40,731 nucleotides of DNA, taken from contig JAOOLS010000004.1 of the NCBI GenBank assembly GCA_028408915.1, positions 1 through 40,731 of the forward strand, in the 5' to 3' direction. Below, piece after piece: positions 33,050 to 40,731 of the stretch. Under the pieces are notes generated by a model. The model was not told the DNA's origin, did no database searches, and saw only the letters and a list, made by a program, of their open reading frames with translations. Position 1 is the stretch's first letter. Every line of letters starts with the position of its first letter. The translations under genes and the position numbers were made by a program. The DNA comes from Prochlorococcus sp. AH-716-J09. Lineage in GTDB: Bacteria; Cyanobacteriota; Cyanobacteriia; PCC-6307; Cyanobiaceae.

Positions 33050-33964
33050 GTGTTTTTAAATAAATCTGAAACTTGGAAGTGGAAAAATTGGGAAATTTCT
33101 TGGTCTGCATCCAAAGAATCTACTCCTGAAAAAAATATTAATATTTTGTTAGTTCATGGATTTGGGGCATCAAAAAACCACTGGAGACATAATCAAGATT
33201 TTCTTGGTAAATTTTCAAACTGCTACGCAATTGACTTATTAGGATTTGGAGAAAGTAGTCAGCCTAGTGCTTTATTAAATTACGAACCTAAAAAAGAAAA
33301 CTCCATTAAATATTCATTTGACTTGTGGGGTAATCAAATATCAACATTTTGTGCAGAGGTAATAAAATCTCCTGTTTACTTGGTAGGAAATTCTATTGGT
33401 GGTGTTATTGCATTGAAAGCTGCTGAAATCCTCAAAGATAATTGCAAAGGTATCATTTTGATTGATTGTGCACAAAGAACTATGGATGATAAACGTTTGA
33501 AAAAAAGTAATATCTTAATGAATCTACTGAGACCCGTCCTTAAAACGATAGTCAGACAAAGAGTAATAAGTAATACACTTTTTACAAGAGCCGCTAATCC
33601 AAAAGTTATAAAGAAAATACTTGAACAAGCTTACCCTTCAGGAAAAAATATCGATAAAGAACTGATTGAAATACTTTATCAACCCTCCCAAAGGAAAAAT
33701 TCTAAAGAAGCTTTTCGAGGTTTTATTAACTTATTTGATGACTATCTTGCTACTGACCTTTTTCATAAAGTTGATGCTCCAATCCAACTGATATGGGGGG
33801 AGGAAGATCCTTGGGAATCTTTAAATGAAGCAAGAAATTGGAAGAAACTATTCAGAAATATCAAAAGATTAGATATTATTAAAGGCGCTGGTCACTGCCC
33901 TCATGATGAAGAACCTGAAAAAACAAATAAGTTAATAAATGAATTTATTCAAGAAACAAAATAA
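33050..33964 (+). CDS. Alpha/beta hydrolase (GTG start)
   Basis: 304 aa; LLVHGFGASKNHWRHN, GNSIGGVIAL, GAGHCPHDEEPEKTN. Confidence 0.92.
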   Translation: MFLNKSETWKWKNWEISWSASKESTPEKNINILLVHGFGASKNHWRHNQDFLGKFSNCYAIDLLGFGESSQPSALLNYEPKKENSIKYSFDLWGNQISTFCAEVIKSPVYLVGNSIGGVIALKAAEILKDNCKGIILIDCAQRTMDDKRLKKSNILMNLLRPVLKTIVRQRVISNTLFTRAANPKVIKKILEQAYPSGKNIDKELIEILYQPSQRKNSKEAFRGFINLFDDYLATDLFHKVDAPIQLIWGEEDPWESLNEARNWKKLFRNIKRLDIIKGAGHCPHDEEPEKTNKLINEFIQETK

Positions 33965-34983
33965 GCTTCTACATTATCACTAAGTCTTCTCAAGCCTCTT
34001 AATCCATCTCTTTCTAGGTTTCTTACTCGATCTCTACTTATCCCTAAAACTCTTCCTATACCTGTGAGAGACATTGGCTCATCACCATCCATTCCGTATC
34101 TCATTCTTAAAACTCTACATTGTAGATCAGGCAATTGATGTAAAAGGGAATGCAAATCACCTCTCATGCAATCCATTTCTATTTGTTCGTCCGGCAAATC
34201 CTCGCCTCCTGCCAATAAATCTAATAGGACAGTATCTTCACCATCACCAACTTTGGTTTCAAGACTAACTGGCTGTCCAGCTTTACACATCAAATCTTTA
34301 ACGTCATCTTCAGGAAGCTCTACGTATTTTGCAAGTTCACTTACAGTTGGAGTTCTAGACATTTCTTGGCTGAGCTCTCTTTGACCTTTTTTTAACTTAT
34401 TCAACATTTCAGTTATGTGAATTGGTAGCCTTATCGCCCTACTTTTTTCAGCTATTGCTCTTGTTATACCTTGTCTAATCCACCAATATGCATATGTCGA
34501 AAACTTGTAACCTCTGGCTGGATCAAATTTTTCAACTCCTCTGACCAAGCCTATAGTTCCCTCTTGAATTAAATCTAAAAGTTCCATATTTCTTTTTGTA
34601 TATTTTTTGGCAACACTTACTACCAATCTTAAATTTGCTGCGACCATTCTTTCTTTAGCCCTCTGACCAGCTCTCAATCTTTTCTTTATTATTGAGGAAG
34701 ATAAATTTAATTTGTTCGATAATTCATCAATACTAGGCTTATCTCCTGTTAATTCAATAATTTCTAATTCTGTTCTTTCAACTTCCATGTACTCTTGAAC
34801 TTGTCTACCTAAAGTAATTTCTTGCTCATGAGATAGTAATGGAACTCTTCCTATATCCCTTAAGTATGATCGAACAAGATCAACATCATTACTACTTTTT
34901 ATACTCGCGATTGAAGTTAATTTATTTTCACTTATTGTTTCAGAAGACATGAAAGTTGAATGTTGTTTTGTAAACAATACCAT
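33949..34983 (-). CDS. RNA polymerase sigma factor, RpoD-like (group 2); start may be internal at MSSET (34950)
   Basis: 344 aa; DLVRSYLRDIGRVPLLSHEQEI, ANLRLVVSVAKKY, DLIQEGTIGLVRGVEKFDPARGYKFSTYAYWWIRQGITRAI, SLTGIGRVLGISRDRVRNLE. Confidence 0.96.
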   Translation of the reverse strand: MVLFTKQHSTFMSSETISENKLTSIASIKSSNDVDLVRSYLRDIGRVPLLSHEQEITLGRQVQEYMEVERTELEIIELTGDKPSIDELSNKLNLSSSIIKKRLRAGQRAKERMVAANLRLVVSVAKKYTKRNMELLDLIQEGTIGLVRGVEKFDPARGYKFSTYAYWWIRQGITRAIAEKSRAIRLPIHITEMLNKLKKGQRELSQEMSRTPTVSELAKYVELPEDDVKDLMCKAGQPVSLETKVGDGEDTVLLDLLAGGEDLPDEQIEMDCMRGDLHSLLHQLPDLQCRVLRMRYGMDGDEPMSLTGIGRVLGISRDRVRNLERDGLRGLRRLSDNVEAYFVS

Positions 34984-35050
34984 TAAGAAATGTAAAGTTA
35001 AACAAAAAAATCCACATTTTTACAAAAATGAGAATAAATACCTAGTACAT

Positions 35051-36457
35051 TTAAGCTAATGATGAGTTTAAAAGCCATTTTGCTGTACTGAGATAAATAA
35101 ATACACCAGCAATATCAGTGACGGTTGTAATAAAAGGAGAGGACATTAAGGCTGGATCCAATTTCATTCTGTCAAACAACAAAGGGAGGATCGCTCCTGT
35201 TGTGGCAGCTAAAGTTGTTATAGATATTAAACTTATTCCCACCGCTGAGGCGATTAAAGGTCCCTCTCCTTGCCACCAAGCGAAGGGAAATACTACAAGC
35301 ATCATTAAAACACCTAAAAGAGCGCCTGTAATTGCCTCCTTGACTACTGCCTTAATAGCACCCAGAGACTTCAATTTTTGAGTACTTAACCCTCTTATGA
35401 CAACCGTTGAACTTTGAGCACCAACATTCCCCCCAGTACCAATAAGTAGTGGAATAAATGCAGCTAGTAAAACTATTTCTTTTAATATTTGATCATTCAT
35501 AGCTATAACCTTTGTCGTTAAACCATTTGCCAAAACCAAAATTAACAACCATAAAATTCTTCTTCGAGCAATCGTAAACAAACTACTTTGGAAATAGTCA
35601 TCTTCATCTCCAGGTTGTACTGCCCCCGCTGCGTAAATATCTCTTGTCGCTTCTTGTTCTATAACATCAATTAAATCATCAACGGTTACTATCCCAACCA
35701 GTCTTTTTTCTTTATCAACTACTGGTAGAGCTAAAAAATCATATCTTTGTATTGCTCTAGCAACCTCTTCTTGATTCGTATTAGTAGAGATATTAACTAC
35801 ATCTCTTGTCATAACATCACCTATTGGCTTAGAGGGGTCAGCAGTTACAAGGTCTCTTAAAGAGAGAATACCAGTTAAATGTCTTTCTTTATCCGTCACA
35901 TATAAGCTATAAATAGTTTCAGTAAAAGGGGCTCTTTTTCTCACTATAGAAAGGGCATCAGCTGCAGTTTGCATCTCTTTAAGGTCTATAAATTCAGTTG
36001 TCATCAATCTTCCGGCAGTTTCAGGCTCATATCCAAGTAATTCAGCTGTTACTTTCCTTTCACCAGGACTAAGAGCAGACAAAAATTTTCGTACAACTTT
36101 TGCAGGTAATTCATCAAAGAGTTGAACCCTATCATCAGGAGACATTTTTTCGACGATTTCTAACACCTCTCCTGAACGCAGTCTTTCTAATAAAGTTTGC
36201 TGAACTACTGGATCTAAATATTCATACACCTCAATTGCTTCATTTTTCTTTAATAATCGAAATGCTAAAGCCTGCAATATTAGTGGGAGGCTTCCAATAG
36301 CATCTGCAATATCAACAGGTTGAGAAGGCTCTAAAAGTAACTTTGCCTCATCATAATTTCCCGCGATGAGCAATTCCTCAAGTTGAATAGTTATATTTTT
36401 TCTTGTACTTAAATCTGAAGATAATGATGTAACTGTTTCAAGATTATTTTCATTCAT
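35051..36457 (-). CDS. mgtE: Magnesium transporter MgtE
   Basis: 468 aa; N-domain, CBS pair (IGDVMTRDVVNISTNTNQEEVARAIQRYDFLALPVVD), TM domain LLIGTGGNVGAQSSTVVIRGL. Confidence 0.96.
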   Translation of the reverse strand: MNENNLETVTSLSSDLSTRKNITIQLEELLIAGNYDEAKLLLEPSQPVDIADAIGSLPLILQALAFRLLKKNEAIEVYEYLDPVVQQTLLERLRSGEVLEIVEKMSPDDRVQLFDELPAKVVRKFLSALSPGERKVTAELLGYEPETAGRLMTTEFIDLKEMQTAADALSIVRKRAPFTETIYSLYVTDKERHLTGILSLRDLVTADPSKPIGDVMTRDVVNISTNTNQEEVARAIQRYDFLALPVVDKEKRLVGIVTVDDLIDVIEQEATRDIYAAGAVQPGDEDDYFQSSLFTIARRRILWLLILVLANGLTTKVIAMNDQILKEIVLLAAFIPLLIGTGGNVGAQSSTVVIRGLSTQKLKSLGAIKAVVKEAITGALLGVLMMLVVFPFAWWQGEGPLIASAVGISLISITTLAATTGAILPLLFDRMKLDPALMSSPFITTVTDIAGVFIYLSTAKWLLNSSLA

Positions 36458-36500
36458 AAATATAATCCCTTATCAAAGTAACAACACCATTATATGAAAT

Positions 36501-36830
36501 CTAAGTAATTTTTCTACTTATCCAAAACCCTAAAACCATCGTGAACAAATTTACGATAATGATTAAATTAAAAAAAATTATAAATTTTATCCAATCCCCT
36601 TGATTTAAGATTGTGTACAAAAAATATATAAATCCGCTAAAGGATGTAAAGCATGAAAAAAAACCACTCAATAAAATTTTTTCAGTTGAATCACTCAATC
36701 TTCTACTGATAAAAAAACCCACTAAAAATGATCCAATTATCGAAATAAAAAAATTATTATTTATAGTTATTCTTAAAAAAGTAGCTAAGTAAGCAGATAA
36801 AAGAATATAGATAAAATTATTTATTTTCAC
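36501..36830 (-). CDS. crcB: CrcB/Fluc fluoride channel-like subunit (divergent)
   Basis: 109 aa, 4 TM; GSFLVGFF and SGFFSCFTSFSGFIY match Fluc GSFLxG / G(F)xTFSTF region. Confidence 0.78.
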   Translation of the reverse strand: MKINNFIYILLSAYLATFLRITINNNFFISIIGSFLVGFFISRRLSDSTEKILLSGFFSCFTSFSGFIYFLYTILNQGDWIKFIIFFNLIIIVNLFTMVLGFWISRKIT

Positions 36831-36832
36831 TT

Positions 36833-37198
36833 TTAAAAAAACTGAATAAGAAAATAACCTAAATAAAAGAACAGAAATGAAAAAATTATCACTTCAATAT
36901 AGTGGAAAAATAATCTTAGGAATTTTTTCTTTTTAAATAAGTTAAATAGTTGATATATAAAGGAAGAAAATGTACTAAAACATCCTAAAAAACCACTATA
37001 AAATAACACTAATATTTCGTTATTAATAAAATTTAAAGCTACTAAAATTCCTAATAAAAAAGATGATAAAAAATTTACTATTGAAGTATTTTGAATATCA
37101 AAACCTATACTTTTTTTTATATTATTTTGTATAAATATTCTCAGTATTAATCCAAAAGTACTGCCAAGTAAAATTATACTTATTGAACTAAAATCCAA
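36833..37198 (-). CDS. crcB: CrcB/Fluc fluoride channel-like subunit
   Basis: 121 aa, 4 TM; NTSIVNFLSSFLLGIL and SGFLGCFSTFSSFIYQ motifs. Confidence 0.85.
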   Translation of the reverse strand: MDFSSISIILLGSTFGLILRIFIQNNIKKSIGFDIQNTSIVNFLSSFLLGILVALNFINNEILVLFYSGFLGCFSTFSSFIYQLFNLFKKKKFLRLFFHYIEVIIFSFLFFYLGYFLIQFF

Positions 37199-37201
37199 AA
37201 T

Positions 37202-39495
<2,294 letters not shown>

Positions 39496-39645
39496 TTAAT
39501 ATAAAAAAAATATTAGACTTTTAAAAAATTATTTTTAAAAGGTCTTTCATTAAACTTACCACCGCAATAAGATAAAGGCTCGAAGTCAATGAAAAATTTA
39601 ATCACTTTAATTATATAGCTAATATTATTTTCTTCAGAAATTCAT

Positions 39646-40545
39646 ATGTCCTCGTATCTACCTCACGTAATCATTTTAATTGGGCCTACTGCAAGCGGCA
39701 AAACAGAATTAGCTATTGAAATTGCAGAATATTTTAAAACTCATATTCACAATATTGATTCAAGGCAAATTTATAAGTCCATGGATATTGGAACAGCCAA
39801 GCCATCTAAAATCCAACAAAAAAAAATAAAGCATTTTTTAATAGATATTGAAGAACCAATCAATCCAATTAATGTGAAACAATTTCAAGAAATTGCTCAA
39901 AAATCTATCAAGAGAGAAATTAAACAAGATAATTTACCTTTTCTTGTTGGAGGAAGTGGGTTGTATATGAACTCAATAACAAAAGGATTTTTTGTACCAG
40001 ATGTCCCTCCTCAAAATAATTTCAGAAGACAATTAGAAGAACTTGGTCAGGAAAAATGTTGGGAACTGTTAAAAAATTGTGATCCATTATCAACTAAAAA
40101 AATCAATTTTGCTGACCACATCAGAACAATAAGAGCTTTAGAAGTCTTTTATGTAACAGGTAAACCTTTGTCAACTCTGAAAGTTCAAAAACCACCTAAC
40201 TGGAAAATTCTAGAGCTTGGATTAGATAGAGATAATTTAAAAGAAAGAATTTTTCAAAGAACAAAAAATATGTTTTTATCTGGAATTATTGAGGAGACGA
40301 AACACCTTATTTCTAAATACGGATTTGATTTGCCAATATTAGAAACTATTGGTTATCGAGAAGCTAGGGATGTTTTAAATAACCGTTCAACAATTGATAA
40401 AGCAATTGAGTTGACTGCGACAAAAACAATGCAATTTGCCAAAAGACAAAAAACTTGGTTTCGTAATAAAAATAATCCTCTTTGGCTTAATAACAAAAAC
40501 CTGCTAAAAGATGCAATAATTAAGATAGAGTCTTTTTTAAGCTAA
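39646..40545 (+). CDS. miaA: tRNA dimethylallyltransferase
   Basis: 299 aa; [51 protein letters not shown]. Confidence 0.97.
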   Translation: MSSYLPHVIILIGPTASGKTELAIEIAEYFKTHIHNIDSRQIYKSMDIGTAKPSKIQQKKIKHFLIDIEEPINPINVKQFQEIAQKSIKREIKQDNLPFLVGGSGLYMNSITKGFFVPDVPPQNNFRRQLEELGQEKCWELLKNCDPLSTKKINFADHIRTIRALEVFYVTGKPLSTLKVQKPPNWKILELGLDRDNLKERIFQRTKNMFLSGIIEETKHLISKYGFDLPILETIGYREARDVLNNRSTIDKAIELTATKTMQFAKRQKTWFRNKNNPLWLNNKNLLKDAIIKIESFLS

Positions 40546-40597
40546 CTTTATAAAAATAGATTTGTTCATCATCCAATCAATTTATTTATTTAACTGA

Positions 40598-40731
40598 ATG
40601 CCCCCACGCCCACGCTTTGACAGACGAGCTCCAGTTAGAGAGCTACCAAATATAAATGAAAGAATAAAATACCCTCAATTGAGAGTCGTTGACTCAGATG
40701 GAAAACAATTAGGAGTCATAGATAGATTAAA
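40598..40731 (+). CDS. infC: Translation initiation factor IF-3 (partial, runs off the window end)
   Basis: Translation [44 protein letters not shown], typical IF-3 N-terminus. Confidence 0.92.
   Translation, partial: MPPRPRFDRRAPVRELPNINERIKYPQLRVVDSDGKQLGVIDRL

Noticed and set aside
36458-37201. Fluoride riboswitch for crcB
   Set aside because: The crcB genes are separated from neighbours by only 2-3 nt, leaving no room for the aptamer.

Overview
The window looks like ordinary core genome from an AT-rich marine picocyanobacterium, most likely high-light Prochlorococcus. This is inferred from gene content (psaC, ndhS, ho1, an RpaB-like regulator), low GC and compact gene spacing. I see about 38 protein genes plus one tRNA-Arg(CCT), the RNase P RNA gene (rnpB) and a TPP riboswitch upstream of thiC. 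I found no CRISPR array, transposase, integrase, phage genes, toxin-antitoxin or defence cassette, and no rRNA. I did not find a convincing new multi-gene system. The most interesting items are small-scale: (1) a perfect 17-bp dyad in the 38-bp gap between divergent tRNA-Arg and rnpB, possibly a shared bidirectional promoter; (2) rnpB followed 25 nt later by rnc with no visible terminator; (3) a perfect 17-bp AU-rich P3-region hairpin in rnpB; (4) a gyrB-SH3-crcB-crcB-mgtE string with two unequal Fluc/CrcB subunits; (5) a short leader ORF and dyad ahead of icd; (6) several conserved small proteins of unknown function. All product calls come from reading the translated sequences; no database search was run.
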